Shown here one piece after another: positions 23,910 through 33,527 of a stretch of 64,000 nucleotides of DNA. Origin of the DNA: Dehalogenimonas sp. THU2 (lineage in GTDB: Bacteria; Chloroflexota; Dehalococcoidia; Dehalococcoidales; Dehalococcoidaceae); the NCBI RefSeq assembly GCF_039749495.1, contig NZ_JBDLLU010000009.1:21030-85029 (forward strand), in the 5' to 3' direction. The position numbers were made by a program, and so were the translations under genes. The first letter of the stretch is position 1. Every line of letters starts with the position of its first letter. Under the pieces are notes generated by a model. The model had not been told where the DNA came from. It was given only the letters and a program-made list of their open reading frames with translations, and did no database searches.

Positions 23910-24623
23910 CTAAACTCCGGCCAGGGCCATAACCGATCTCATATCCAGCTTGATGCCGGGACCCATGGTGGTACAAACGTAGGCGCTTTTGATGTACTGA
24001 CCCTTGGCGCCCGGCGGCTTGGCGCGTACAATGGCGTCGACCAGAGAGGTCATGTTGCCGAGTATCTTGTCTTCCTCAAAGCTGGCCTTGCCCAGGATGA
24101 CATGGATGATGGCGGTGCGGTCCAGTTTGAACTCTACGCGCCCCATGCGAGCTTCTTTGATGGTCTGCGGTAAATCCGACGCGGGCACGACGGTGCCAGC
24201 TTTGGGGTTAGGCATAAGACCTTTGCGGCCCAGCATCTTACCCAGCTTACCGACCTTGCCCATCATCTCGGGAGTGGCGATAGCCACATCGAAGTCCAGC
24301 CAGCCTTCGTTGATCTTGGCGATCAGGTCATCGGCGCCGACATAATCAGCTCCGGCGTCGCGGGCGATCTTTTCGGCGTCGCCCTGGGCGAACACCAGAA
24401 CCCGTACCTGCTTACCCAGACCGTGCGGCATCAGGGCTACGCCACGGACGACCTGGGCGGAGTTGCGGGGATCGAGCCCCATCTTGAGATGCATTTCAAA
24501 TGTCTCGTCGAATTTGCAGGTGGCGGCCTTGCGGGCCAGGCTGATGGCTTCCGCCGGGGCGTAATCCTTACCGGATTCGACCAGTTTTTCTACGGCTTCA
24601 AAACGTTTACCATGGTCTGCCAT
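23910..24623 (-). CDS. rplA: Ribosomal protein uL1
   Basis: L1 binds the 23S rRNA L1 stalk and helps release the E-site tRNA; it is often also an autogenous repressor of rplKA. The 237-aa protein has [19 protein letters not shown], the RNA-binding stretches [20 protein letters not shown] and [14 protein letters not shown], and ends with [17 protein letters not shown]. The stop of rplK and its start are one base apart, so translation is coupled. Length and motifs are normal. Confidence 0.97.
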   Translation of the reverse strand: MADHGKRFEAVEKLVESGKDYAPAEAISLARKAATCKFDETFEMHLKMGLDPRNSAQVVRGVALMPHGLGKQVRVLVFAQGDAEKIARDAGADYVGADDLIAKINEGWLDFDVAIATPEMMGKVGKLGKMLGRKGLMPNPKAGTVVPASDLPQTIKEARMGRVEFKLDRTAIIHVILGKASFEEDKILGNMTSLVDAIVRAKPPGAKGQYIKSAYVCTTMGPGIKLDMRSVMALAGV

Positions 24624-24624
24624 T

Positions 24625-25047
24625 TTATTTTACCTTTATCCCCATACTCCGGGCTGAACCTTCAATAATGCGTTCGGCGCCGGTTACATCTACAGCGTTC
24701 AGGTCTTTCATCTTCATCTGGGCGATCTCACGCAATTTAGCGCGGGTAATCACCGGCGGTTCATTATGTCCCGCGTTGCCGGCGCCCTTGGGTACACCGG
24801 CGGCTTTCTTGAGCAGGTCGGTAGCCGGGGGGGTCTTGGTGACGAAGGAAAACGACCGGTCATCGAAGATGGTGATCTCTACCGGTACCACCGTGCCTTC
24901 CATGGAGGCGGTACGCTCGTTGTATTCCTTGCAGAAGCCCATGATATTGACGCCGTGCTGACCTAGCGCCGGACCGATCGGGGGTGCCGGATTAGCCTTA
25001 CCCGCCGGGATTTGCAGCTTTACTATTGCCTTAATTTTTTTAGCCAA
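24625..25047 (-). CDS. rplK: Ribosomal protein uL11
   Basis: L11 binds the GTPase-associated centre of 23S rRNA and senses elongation factors. The 140-aa protein starts [20 protein letters not shown] and contains [20 protein letters not shown], then the C-terminal RNA-binding domain with [19 protein letters not shown] and [11 protein letters not shown]. It is followed directly by rplA and preceded by nusG with a 33-base gap. Confidence 0.97.
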   Translation of the reverse strand: MAKKIKAIVKLQIPAGKANPAPPIGPALGQHGVNIMGFCKEYNERTASMEGTVVPVEITIFDDRSFSFVTKTPPATDLLKKAAGVPKGAGNAGHNEPPVITRAKLREIAQMKMKDLNAVDVTGAERIIEGSARSMGIKVK

Positions 25048-25080
25048 TGTTTATCTCCTTGAAACGCCGTAGGAACCCTA

Positions 25081-25614
25081 CTAGAGTTTCTCCACCTGTA
25101 AAAAGTCCAGTTCCACCGGTGTCTCCCGGCCGAAAAGGGAAAGCAGAACCTTGACCTTGCCCTTTTCCGTGTTTACCTCATCAACCATGCCGATGAAATC
25201 TATGAACGGCCCGTCGATCACCCTGACGCTCTGTCCCTTCTTGAAGCCCACCTTGACCCTGGGAGCCTCGGCTTCCATCTGGGTGATGATGCGGTCAACT
25301 TCATGAGGCTGAAGCGGCGTCGGTTTACCGCCGGTGCCGACAAATCCGGTGACTCCCGGAGTATTGCGGACGATATTCCAGTTCCGGTCGTTCATCAACA
25401 TCTGAACAATAACGTAACCGGGCAGTATCTTGCGCCGGATGCTCCGCCGCTGGCCGTTTTTAACTTCGACCTCTTCCTCGGTGGGTACCTCAACCCGGCC
25501 GATCTCTTCACTCAGATCCAGTGTCTGAATGCGTTCGCCCAGATTTTTCTTCACCCTTTCCTCATGACCGGAGTAGGTGTGAACCACGTACCACTTCTTA
25601 TCGTTTTCCGTCAA
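25081..25614 (-). CDS. nusG: Transcription antitermination factor NusG
   Basis: NusG binds RNA polymerase through its N-domain and Rho or the ribosome (S10) through its KOW domain. The 177-aa protein has WYVVHTYSGHEERVKKNL, RKILPGYVIVQM, NTPGVTGFVG and a C-terminal KOW motif VRVIDGPFIDFIGMVDEV, followed by VLLSLFGRETPVELDFLQVE. It lies in the usual secE-nusG-rplK order. Length is normal. Confidence 0.97.
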   Translation of the reverse strand: MTENDKKWYVVHTYSGHEERVKKNLGERIQTLDLSEEIGRVEVPTEEEVEVKNGQRRSIRRKILPGYVIVQMLMNDRNWNIVRNTPGVTGFVGTGGKPTPLQPHEVDRIITQMEAEAPRVKVGFKKGQSVRVIDGPFIDFIGMVDEVNTEKGKVKVLLSLFGRETPVELDFLQVEKL

Positions 25615-25659
25615 CTCAAGTACCCTTCAGGTTGCGCCTTAAAAAGACCGTCTGCGCTG

Positions 25660-25887
25660 TTAATCTAAAAGAAACGTATCCACCAGGAAAGACAGGCCGT
25701 AATCCAGCGCACCAAGAACCAGTCCCACGCTTGCGGCCACTACCAGCACCATAACGGTCAGTTTCTGTGTCTCCCCGCGAGTCGGCCAGGTTACCTTCTT
25801 GAGTTCGGCGATGATATCACCGAAGAAGCTGGGTTTGGGGGGAGCCGCCGGCCTGGTGGCCGGCGGCTTATTCTGCGACTTTTGCAT
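25660..25887 (-). CDS. secE: Preprotein translocase subunit SecE
   Basis: SecE is the small clamp subunit of SecYEG. From the ATG at 25887 the protein is 75 aa: a Pro/Ala-rich start (MQKSQNKPPATRPAAPPKP), the amphipathic helix with the diagnostic FFGDIIAELKKVTWPTRGET, and one transmembrane helix (LTVMVLVVAASVGLVLGALD). A longer in-frame reading to 25956 would run into the rpmG gene and is rejected. Order rpmG-secE-nusG is standard. No strong Shine-Dalgarno is visible. Confidence 0.93.
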   Translation of the reverse strand: MQKSQNKPPATRPAAPPKPSFFGDIIAELKKVTWPTRGETQKLTVMVLVVAASVGLVLGALDYGLSFLVDTFLLD

Positions 25888-25910
25888 CGTTTGCTTTCGC
25901 CCCTGTTCCG

Positions 25911-26075
25911 TTACTTGGTTTCCCGGAATAAGTGGTGCGTCCGGCAACGAGGACAATACTTATTGATTTCCAGGCGCCGCGCATCATTGCGCTTGTTCTT
26001 GGAGGACGTATATACCCTCTCGCTGCACGTGGTGCAGGCGAAGGTGATGATGATCCGGTTCTCTGTCTTAGCCAT
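25911..26075 (-). CDS. rpmG: Ribosomal protein bL33
   Basis: This 54-aa 50S protein reads MAKTENRIIITFACTTCSER at its start and ends LFRETK. It has the four-Cys zinc-binding form of L33: Cys14 and Cys17, then Cys41 and Cys44 in YCPRC. The start lies one base after the tuf stop and the stop is 23 bases before the secE start, so it is embedded in the tuf-rpmG-secE-nusG operon. Confidence 0.95.
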   Translation of the reverse strand: MAKTENRIIITFACTTCSERVYTSSKNKRNDARRLEINKYCPRCRTHHLFRETK

Positions 26076-26076
26076 A

Positions 26077-27279
<1,203 letters not shown>

Positions 27280-27313
27280 TGTATTATTTTTCCCCCTTTA
27301 GATTTCTTTTATC

Positions 27314-27389
27314 TGGAGCCCACAATCGGATTCGAACCGATGACCCCGTTCTTACCAAGAACGTGCTCTACCTGCTGAGCTATGTGGGC
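27314..27389 (-). tRNA. tRNA-Thr (GGT)
   Basis: This 76-base cloverleaf begins GCCCACATAGCTCAGCAGGT. The anticodon stem CGTTC/GAACG encloses TTGGTAA, so the anticodon is GGT (Thr). The T arm GGTTCGAATCC and the acceptor GCCCACA/TGTGGGC are intact, and the 3' CCA is encoded. It lies 34 bases before tuf. Confidence 0.95.
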
Positions 27390-27447
27390 AACCGTAACAT
27401 TATAGGTTTTCCCAACTGTGTTGTCTAGCCACCAAGGTATAAAAAAC

Positions 27448-27532
27448 TGGAGAGGACTGGGTTCGAACCAGTGAAGCCCTTTCGAGCGGCAGTTTTACAG
27501 ACTGCTCCGATTAACCACTCCGGCACCTCTCC
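27448..27532 (-). tRNA. tRNA-Tyr (GTA)
   Basis: This 85-base class II tRNA begins GGAGAGGTGCCGGAGTGGTT. The anticodon stem GCAGT/ACTGC holds CTGTAAA, so the anticodon is GTA (Tyr). A long variable arm (CGCTCGAAAGGGCTTC) is present, as expected for bacterial tRNA-Tyr. The acceptor GGAGAGG/CCTCTCC is perfect, and the 3' CCA is not encoded. Confidence 0.95.
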
Positions 27533-27546
27533 ACGTGCGGCGGCTA

Positions 27547-27619
27547 AGCCCGAGAGGGGATTCGAACCCACTAACCTACCGATTACAAGTCGGTTGCGCT
27601 ACCATTGCGCCACTCGGGC
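27547..27619 (-). tRNA. tRNA-Thr (TGT)
   Basis: This 73-base tRNA begins GCCCGAGTGGCGCAATGGTA. The anticodon stem ACCGA/TCGGT holds CTTGTAA, so the anticodon is TGT (Thr). The acceptor GCCCGAG/CTCGGGC is perfect, and the 3' CCA is not encoded. It is the first gene after the promoter at 27675-27704. Confidence 0.94.
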
Positions 27620-27674
27620 AGACGCTGGTCATTCTTCCGAACGGCCAGACCTCTGCTTTTTCAAACAGAAAGAC

Positions 27675-27704
27675 ATTATATGTAATCTGGCACGTCTACG
27701 TCAA
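27675..27704 (-). promoter_or_regulatory. Promoter of the tRNA-tuf-rpmG-secE-nusG-rplKA operon
   Basis: On the minus strand TTGACG (27704-27699) and a perfect TATAAT (27680-27675) are separated by 18 bases. They lie about 55 bases before the first tRNA. This is a strong promoter in the expected place for a highly expressed translation operon. Confidence 0.8.
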
Positions 27705-27749
27705 GAAACGTACGACCCGGCAGCATAGTATGATTACGGTTTGTCGGGG

Positions 27750-28442
27750 TTACCACGGTATCTCGATGCGCCGGAAAGCCTCGGCCATGATAAACTCTTC
27801 GCCATCAGCGGCCGCCGAGGCCCGTGCCTTGATCCGGTCCAGCCGGTCCATGAAATCGGCTTCCACCTGGCTTTTGTGGCATTTTATGGCCTCAAGTTTA
27901 AGGGTAAAGGTCGATGTAATATCAGACTTGTAATTGGAGTCTTCAGCGCCGGCCAGCCAGACCTCGCCCACTTTATGCGGTTCATAGCCGTTAGCCAGGA
28001 GGTCGGGGTAGGCCAGATGGTCGCGAGAATACGGGAAAACAGCGTCCATGACCGCCTCTCCGCATTGCCGGTGATCCCGGTGCCACCAGATGTAACGCTG
28101 GTAGGGGGAGTGAGTGATGACCAGGTCCGGACGATAACCTCTAACGAGGCGCACCAGTTCCTTGCGCAGATCCGGCGTGGCTTCGAGTCCCTGGTCGGGA
28201 TACCCTAAAAACACCACTTCGGCCACTCCAAGTACCGCCGCCGCCGCCCGCTGTTCCACCATGCGGATTTCGACTAGCTTTGCAGGGGTCATATCGCGGT
28301 CGGAAGTGCCTTTATCCCCCGCGGTGCAGATGACATACACCACCCGCTTGCCTTCCCGGGTCAACCGGGCGATGGTGGCGCCGGAAGAAAACTCCGGGTC
28401 ATCCGGATGGGCCATTATTACCAGAACGTCAGCTTTATCCAT
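27750..28442 (-). CDS. PIG-L family N-acetylglucosamine deacetylase (MshB/BshB-like)
   Basis: PIG-L/LmbE enzymes are zinc hydrolases that remove acetyl groups from N-acetylglucosaminyl conjugates. The 230-aa protein has the metal motif AHPDDPEFSSG near residue 11, then VICTAGDKGTSD, and the second metal-ligand region HRDHRQCGEAV near 121. It is the last gene of a three-gene operon, overlapping the glycosyltransferase by eight bases. MshA-like plus MshB-like enzymes side by side suggest a mycothiol-type or glycolipid precursor, but no MshC-like ligase is visible in the window. Confidence 0.9.
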   Translation of the reverse strand: MDKADVLVIMAHPDDPEFSSGATIARLTREGKRVVYVICTAGDKGTSDRDMTPAKLVEIRMVEQRAAAAVLGVAEVVFLGYPDQGLEATPDLRKELVRLVRGYRPDLVITHSPYQRYIWWHRDHRQCGEAVMDAVFPYSRDHLAYPDLLANGYEPHKVGEVWLAGAEDSNYKSDITSTFTLKLEAIKCHKSQVEADFMDRLDRIKARASAAADGEEFIMAEAFRRIEIPW

Positions 28443-29664
28443 TACGCGTTACCTCGATAGTCCTCGATGCCAGAACCTTCCGGTAAACGCTAACGGCGCG
28501 TTCGGCAACGGCATCCCATCCGAAATCCCGCACGGAAGCATGCAGAGCATCCCGATCGATAGAATCCCTATTCAACCATGCCTCCAGCGCTTCCGCCATG
28601 TCCGCAGGGTCGTTGCCCGGCGTCACCGTTCCGGAGAAACCTTCCTTTATAAGCAACCGGGCGGCGCCGACATCGGCGGAAACCACCGGTACGCCGCAGG
28701 CGACGGCTTCAAGCGCCACCATGCCGAAGGTCTCGGAATAGGAGGGTACCGCCACCACATCGGCAGCGCTGTAATAACGCGGCAATTCACGCTGGGGAAC
28801 AGCACCGATAAATTGAACCTTCTCATCGATTCCGAGCACGGCGGCCTGTTGTTTCAACCGTTCGAGAGCCGCCCTGCCGTATTCATCACCGCCAATGACG
28901 ATCAGGCGGCAGTCCGGGGTCTTTACTAGACTCATCGTTCGGATCAACCGGTCGATGCCTTTGAGCTTGTCCAACCGGCCGACGTAGAGAACAGTGGGTG
29001 CCGCCGAAAGACCCAGTTTTTGCCGAGCCGCCGTCTTATCGACCGGACGGAAAAGATCGAGGTCAACGCCACAGGGCACGACACTGATCTTGCCCCCGGC
29101 GCATTCATGGTGCCGGATAACGGAAACTCTCTCTTTTTCGGTGCCGGAGAGGATATGGCAGCAGCCGGAAACGATATCCTGCTCCGTCACTAACCGCAAG
29201 GCTGGTTCAGGCTCGCCTAAACCCAGCTCATCCTTTGCCGCCCCGACCGTGTGGAAGGCGAAGACGTGCGGTATTTCCCAGTCCGCGGCCAGTTTCAGCC
29301 CCACTTCACCGGACAGCCAGTAGTGGCTGTGGATGAGATCGTAATCCGCACCATCCTGCGCCCGGAAGTCCTCGAGGTTTTCACAGAACTCCCGCAGGTG
29401 GTTGTACTGCGTGAGTTTACCCATTTCCTCGACGGCGCCGGCGCGGATATGGATCAGGCGAACCCCCGGGGCCAGGCGTTCCCATTCGGCGTCTTTCGGA
29501 TCATGGGCACGGGTATAGATATCCACCGAATGACCCCGCCGCCCGAGCGCCGCCGCCAGTTCCCGGATATACACGTTCATGCCGCCGGTATCGCGCCCGC
29601 CCGGCTGCCCGATCGGACAACTGTGCACCGACAGCATGGCGATACGCAGAGACTTATCAGCCAC
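28435..29664 (-). CDS. Glycosyltransferase family 4, MshA-like
   Basis: This 409-aa GT-B enzyme has the N-terminal nucleotide-sugar-transferase features RIAMLSVHSCPIGQPGGRDT and GGMNVYIRELA, typical of MshA and sucrose-phosphate-synthase-like enzymes. The C-terminal domain carries TVLYVGRLDKLKGIDRLI and the donor-binding Glu motif VVAVPSYSETFGMVALEAVA. MshA adds GlcNAc to inositol phosphate, but related GT4 enzymes use other acceptors. It overlaps both neighbours by eight bases (29657-29664 and 28435-28442), a tightly coupled operon. Confidence 0.9.
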   Translation of the reverse strand: MADKSLRIAMLSVHSCPIGQPGGRDTGGMNVYIRELAAALGRRGHSVDIYTRAHDPKDAEWERLAPGVRLIHIRAGAVEEMGKLTQYNHLREFCENLEDFRAQDGADYDLIHSHYWLSGEVGLKLAADWEIPHVFAFHTVGAAKDELGLGEPEPALRLVTEQDIVSGCCHILSGTEKERVSVIRHHECAGGKISVVPCGVDLDLFRPVDKTAARQKLGLSAAPTVLYVGRLDKLKGIDRLIRTMSLVKTPDCRLIVIGGDEYGRAALERLKQQAAVLGIDEKVQFIGAVPQRELPRYYSAADVVAVPSYSETFGMVALEAVACGVPVVSADVGAARLLIKEGFSGTVTPGNDPADMAEALEAWLNRDSIDRDALHASVRDFGWDAVAERAVSVYRKVLASRTIEVTRNG

Positions 29665-30640
29665 CGGACAGCTCTATCCGGCAACGGGAGATCGGCATCT
29701 CCCGCCCGCCCAGATGGTATTTATATACCTCGGCGCCCTTGAGAAAATCGTATCTGATCATCTTTTGCTCGATAGCATCCTGAATGGAATAAACCTTGGA
29801 TAGCAACCCGACACTGAGGCCGGAACGCTCCGGCTCGTAACCGCTGTTATAAAGATATCGGGTTCCATTATAATCGAAACACATGATACTGGCTACCGTT
29901 TGACCGTCCAGTTTCAGGTGACCGAAGCGCAGCCAACCAGCTTCATGCATCGCAGTCGATAGTTGATTGAAGTAAGACTCCATCTCTTCAGTCATGAACT
30001 CGGCTTTGTCCTGACGGCTGATACGCAAGAGGCGCAGGAGCGTGCGCAATTCACCCGCGATATCCTTTGGTGGCTTTATGTCAAATTCCAGGCTTCCGGC
30101 ATCCCCCAGGCGGCGGCCTTTCCTTTTTAACTCATGGCGCTGGTGGGTTGAGAGCGCCGCCAGATACCCGACCCAATCATCCGGCAAAGGCATTTCAAGG
30201 GTAACATCGGTGTCTTCGGATTCGACCGGAAGGGATCGCTCCCGCGCTAACGGCAGCAGGTGTGTCATGACCTTCGAATCCGGCCGCAAGGACTCCAATT
30301 CGAGCCTCCGGACACCGGCGGATTTCAATTCATCGAGCACCGTGGTGAAAAATTCGGATTCCTTGCCATCAGCGACGATAAAATCAAGATAATCGCAAAC
30401 ATTGGCGCTGCCGATAAATCGGACGGTATCGCCTTTCCTCCGTAGCGGGGCTATACCGATGACCGTATCGTCACGGAGGACCAATCTGAGGAAAAGCTCA
30501 TCGTCCCCCCCGAAGCTCTTCCACCAGGCGTCGATCCATTGCGGTGATACGAAGGGATGAGGCGCGGTGAGACCGTGTGAGATACCCGGCCACTCCGAAA
30601 TGAACTCGCCGGTGCTTAGAGGTTTATGGGTAAACGGCAT
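29657..30640 (-). CDS. GNAT / FemAB-like acyltransferase (BioF2-like)
   Basis: This protein of about 327 aa belongs to the GNAT-type BioF2/CelD group. There is a fold-typical N-terminal domain (FVSPQWIDAWWKSFGGDDEL, then RLVLRDDTVIGIAPLRRKGD) and a C-terminal domain with MHEAGWLRFGHLKLDGQTVA, YNSGYEPERSGLSVGLL and RYDFLKGAEVYKYHLGG, the block shared by this family. These proteins transfer acyl or aminoacyl groups to sugars or peptides. It is the first gene of the operon with the MshA-like and MshB-like enzymes. The start is uncertain: ATGs at 30694, 30673 and 30640 are in frame, none with a good Shine-Dalgarno. Confidence 0.78.
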   Translation of the reverse strand: MPFTHKPLSTGEFISEWPGISHGLTAPHPFVSPQWIDAWWKSFGGDDELFLRLVLRDDTVIGIAPLRRKGDTVRFIGSANVCDYLDFIVADGKESEFFTTVLDELKSAGVRRLELESLRPDSKVMTHLLPLARERSLPVESEDTDVTLEMPLPDDWVGYLAALSTHQRHELKRKGRRLGDAGSLEFDIKPPKDIAGELRTLLRLLRISRQDKAEFMTEEMESYFNQLSTAMHEAGWLRFGHLKLDGQTVASIMCFDYNGTRYLYNSGYEPERSGLSVGLLSKVYSIQDAIEQKMIRYDFLKGAEVYKYHLGGREMPISRCRIELSGG

Positions 30641-30734
30641 ATAAATAAGGATAGCATGAGGCTTTCGACTTGTCATCCCCGGAACGTGTAGCATCCAACA
30701 CTGTAGATTAAGATGCGACTATTAAAAATAACCA

Positions 30735-30763
30735 TTGCAAAAACCTATTCCCAGGCATAGACT
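30735..30763 (+). promoter_or_regulatory. Candidate promoter of the DUF4389 gene
   Basis: TTGCAA (30735-30740) and TAGACT (30758-30763) are 17 bases apart, each a four-of-six match. Transcription from about 30770 would leave the GAGGAGG ribosome binding site at 30782 in the leader. Confidence 0.45.
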
Positions 30764-30796
30764 TATTCTTGAAATTTCCACGAGGAGGACAAACCG

Positions 30797-31432
30797 GTGG
30801 TTGAAAACATCAATTCCTACCCAGCCAGCCTGTCGATCGATTACCCGGATAAACCGCGAGACAGGGTGAGCGTCGCCTTCCGCCTCTTCATGGTTATCCC
30901 CATCGCAATAATTCTGACTTTAATCAGCGGCGGAGTCTCACAATACACTGTCGACAAAATAACCTACTCCTGGGGTAGTGCCGGGGGCATAATTTTCGCG
31001 GCCGCTGTAGCGATGATACTCTTCCGTCAGAAATACCCGCGCTGGTGGTTCGACTGGAACCTGGCTTTCGCCCGTTTCAATTACCGGGTCACGGCCTATA
31101 TGGGGCTGCTGCGCGATGAGTACCCCTCAACCGACGAGGAACAGTCCGTTCACCTGGATCTGGTCTACCCTGATGTTAAAAAAGACCTGAACCGCTGGTT
31201 GCCGCTGGTAAAATGGTTCCTGGCCATCCCGCACTATATTGTGCTGGCTTTCCTGATGATAGCCGTCATCGTTTGCGTCATCTTTGCCTGGTTCGCCATC
31301 CTGTTCACAGGTTCCTATCCCAGGGCGCTCTTCGACTTCGTTGTCGGCGTGATGCGCTGGGGGCTGCGGGTTTCCGCCTATTCGGTCCTGCTGATTACCG
31401 ACCGCTACCCGCAGTTCAGCCTGGAACCGTAG
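30797..31432 (+). CDS. DUF4389 membrane protein
   Basis: This 211-aa membrane protein has four hydrophobic segments (about 30-52, 60-78, 135-162, 170-195) and the DUF4389 arrangement: YPDKPRDRVSVAFRLFMVIP near the start, WWFDWNLAFARFNYRVTAYM in the middle, and a second copy-like half (LPLVKWFLAIPHYIVLAFLM, RWGLRVSAYSVLLITDRYPQ). It reads as two related halves. No biochemical role is established. GTG start with GAGGAGG eight bases upstream. It converges with the Rieske protein, leaving one base between the genes. Confidence 0.88.
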   Translation: MVENINSYPASLSIDYPDKPRDRVSVAFRLFMVIPIAIILTLISGGVSQYTVDKITYSWGSAGGIIFAAAVAMILFRQKYPRWWFDWNLAFARFNYRVTAYMGLLRDEYPSTDEEQSVHLDLVYPDVKKDLNRWLPLVKWFLAIPHYIVLAFLMIAVIVCVIFAWFAILFTGSYPRALFDFVVGVMRWGLRVSAYSVLLITDRYPQFSLEP

Positions 31433-31433
31433 C

Positions 31434-31799
31434 TTAGGGCATCATGTTCTTGTCTTCGACGCCGACCAGGATGTCGTTGCCTTCCACCTTGACCTGATAA
31501 GTCAGCTCATCGGCGGTGGAGGGGAACTGGATCGGGCCCATTTTCGGTCCGCGCAGGTTTTTGCCGGTGGTGATGTCGAACTGGCTGCCGTGCCGGGGAC
31601 AGGTTACGACATTGCCCTCGATGGCGCCTTCCGACAGGTCACCGCCCATGTGGGTGCACCACCGTCGTAAGGCATAGAAATTACCCCCGTGATTGAAAAC
31701 GACCACATCATGTTCACCGATTCTGGCTGGCTTGCTCGCGCCCTCGGCGATCTCATCTTTGGCGGCTACTGTAATAAATTCCACGATGTCGTTTTCCAT
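31434..31799 (-). CDS. Rieske 2Fe-2S ferredoxin-like protein
   Basis: This 121-aa protein has a complete Rieske cluster: Cys48-x-His50 in CTHMGG and Cys67-x-x-His70 in CPRHGSQFD, with the expected beta-rich surroundings (ITTGKNLRGPKMGPI). There is no signal peptide or membrane helix, so it is a soluble electron carrier like those of aromatic dioxygenase ferredoxins or nitrite reductase small subunits. No oxygenase is nearby, so its partner is unknown. An A-rich AAAAAGG precedes the ATG. Confidence 0.92.
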   Translation of the reverse strand: MENDIVEFITVAAKDEIAEGASKPARIGEHDVVVFNHGGNFYALRRWCTHMGGDLSEGAIEGNVVTCPRHGSQFDITTGKNLRGPKMGPIQFPSTADELTYQVKVEGNDILVGVEDKNMMP

Positions 31800-32132
31800 C
31801 CTTTTTCAGGTATTTATTCCTTCTTCATCATAAACCTGAATGTAAGTTAAGGCAAAAATTCCCGTGAAGACGCCGACCCGCTGCAACAATGACCAGTGGG
31901 TGTTTTACCTTTATGCCACAAAGGGCGAGGTTAACAATAGGAAATTGACCTAACTTGAAATATAAGTCAAGATTAATGATATGAAGTTATATACGGAGCA
32001 AGGACCGGGGTCCGGCCGCCATTCAGGCACCGACTTAACTCTAACCCCACTGCTCAGATCGTCTCGACAAGGGGACCGGGCAGCCATGTATCAGGATGAG
32101 AGTCCAAATAACATGAAGGAGACCTATCAACC
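31800..32132. other. 333-base gap before the ResB gene
   Basis: No protein-like frame is seen. TTGACC (31945) and a TTGAAA (31955) are possible -35 elements, with an AT-rich stretch including TATAAG after them, but no pair has good spacing. The seven-codon open frame ATGAAGGAGACCTATCAACC-TTGA at 32113-32136 ends on the TTG start of ResB, and its AAGGAG doubles as the ResB ribosome binding site. Confidence 0.5.
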
Positions 32133-33524
32133 TTGAAACCCGTCTGGCGCATTTTCAGTTCGGTTCGGTTGGCATTATGGATCATCCTGCTTCTGGCACT
32201 GGTGAGTATAGCCGGAGTTCTTCTCAGGCAGATGCCACCGGCGGTAACCGCCGACCCTGAATTAGTAGAACTGTGGTTGGAACAGATCGCTCAACCGGCA
32301 TACGGCGGTATGACCAGCGTCTATAATTTCTTTGGTCTCTTCGATGTGTTTCATTCACCGATTTTTCTGATATTGGGTGGGGTACTCATCATCAATATCA
32401 CCGTCTGCTCATTGAAACGGTGGCCTTCCCTGGTAAAAATCGGCCGGGGCGTGAATACGGATAGCGCCGCCCGGTTGCTGGATAAAGGTAACGCTACCAG
32501 AGGCACCAGCAAACTATCAGCTGCAGAAGCAACCACCACCTCAAAAGGTTTCTTCACAAGGCGCGGCTACCGTGTAAGAGAACATTTGGCAGACGGCGGC
32601 ACGGTTCTGGTAGCAGATAAAAACCGTTTCGCGCCCTGGGGTACTTATGCCATCCACTTGAGCCTAATCCTGCTGATCGCCGGATACATATTCGGAAGCT
32701 ATTCGGGCTATACCGATGACGCTTTTATTGTCGTGGAAGGCGAAACCCGGGCGGTAGGTTTCCCCTACGATGTCTCCATCCGCCTCGAATCGTTCGAGGA
32801 CGAATATTATACCGACGGTTCCCCGAAAGACTATCGTGCCCAGGTGGAGTTGTTAGTCAATGCCCAGGTGGTTGAAGAAGGTTTGATCCGTGTGAACTAT
32901 CCAATGGATTACGACGGACTGAAAATCTATCAATCTTTCTTCGGCCCCGCGGTAACATTGCTGATCAACGACGGTGAAGGACAGGAGATATTTCACGGAC
33001 CCGTCACCCTGCCCAATCCATTTACAGTTGATGGGTTGTCGCGAAGCTCCGGCAGGTTGGACCTTCCCGGTAATGATATCTTTGTTTTTATCATCAATTC
33101 CGCCGGTCCCGCCGACCCAATAATCCCCCCGGGCGAGGTCCGCCTTGAGTTTTATGAGGGTTCCCTCCCGGAAAGCGAATTCATCGACGGTCTGAATACC
33201 CAGGTAGGCACCGCATTAGAATTCCAAGGCAACTCCTTCACTGTGGAAAACGAGTTACAGTTCTCTGGTTTCCAACTCAGAGAAGACCCCGGTCTATGGA
33301 TGATCTGGACTGCCTTCACCCTGTTTATGATCGGCCTCGGTGTTGTCTTTTACTACCCCCATCGGCAGATCATCATCGCCGTTCATCCTGAAGTTAAGGG
33401 CAGCCGTTTTTCCTACAACATCCTGGGTAAGAAAGACTTAAATCCGGAAGAAATTCAGTCTTTCACCCAGGCCATTGGTGCAACCGGCCAGATCCAGCCG
33501 AAAAAACTTGAAAGGAAGTCATAG
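32133..33524 (+). CDS. resB: Cytochrome c biogenesis protein ResB/Ccs1
   Basis: ResB/Ccs1 works with CcsA to deliver haem to apocytochrome c on the outer face of the membrane (system II). The 463-aa protein has an N-terminal helix pair (VRLALWIILLLALVSIAGVL at about 10-30, and PIFLILGGVLIINITVCSL), a third helix (TYAIHLSLILLIAGYIFGSY near 180), a large extracytoplasmic domain, and a final helix at about 390 (LWMIWTAFTLFMIGLGVVFY). The start is TTG, 12 bases after AAGGAG. It is followed by ccsA after four bases. Confidence 0.92.
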   Translation: MKPVWRIFSSVRLALWIILLLALVSIAGVLLRQMPPAVTADPELVELWLEQIAQPAYGGMTSVYNFFGLFDVFHSPIFLILGGVLIINITVCSLKRWPSLVKIGRGVNTDSAARLLDKGNATRGTSKLSAAEATTTSKGFFTRRGYRVREHLADGGTVLVADKNRFAPWGTYAIHLSLILLIAGYIFGSYSGYTDDAFIVVEGETRAVGFPYDVSIRLESFEDEYYTDGSPKDYRAQVELLVNAQVVEEGLIRVNYPMDYDGLKIYQSFFGPAVTLLINDGEGQEIFHGPVTLPNPFTVDGLSRSSGRLDLPGNDIFVFIINSAGPADPIIPPGEVRLEFYEGSLPESEFIDGLNTQVGTALEFQGNSFTVENELQFSGFQLREDPGLWMIWTAFTLFMIGLGVVFYYPHRQIIIAVHPEVKGSRFSYNILGKKDLNPEEIQSFTQAIGATGQIQPKKLERKS

Positions 33525-33527
33525 TCC

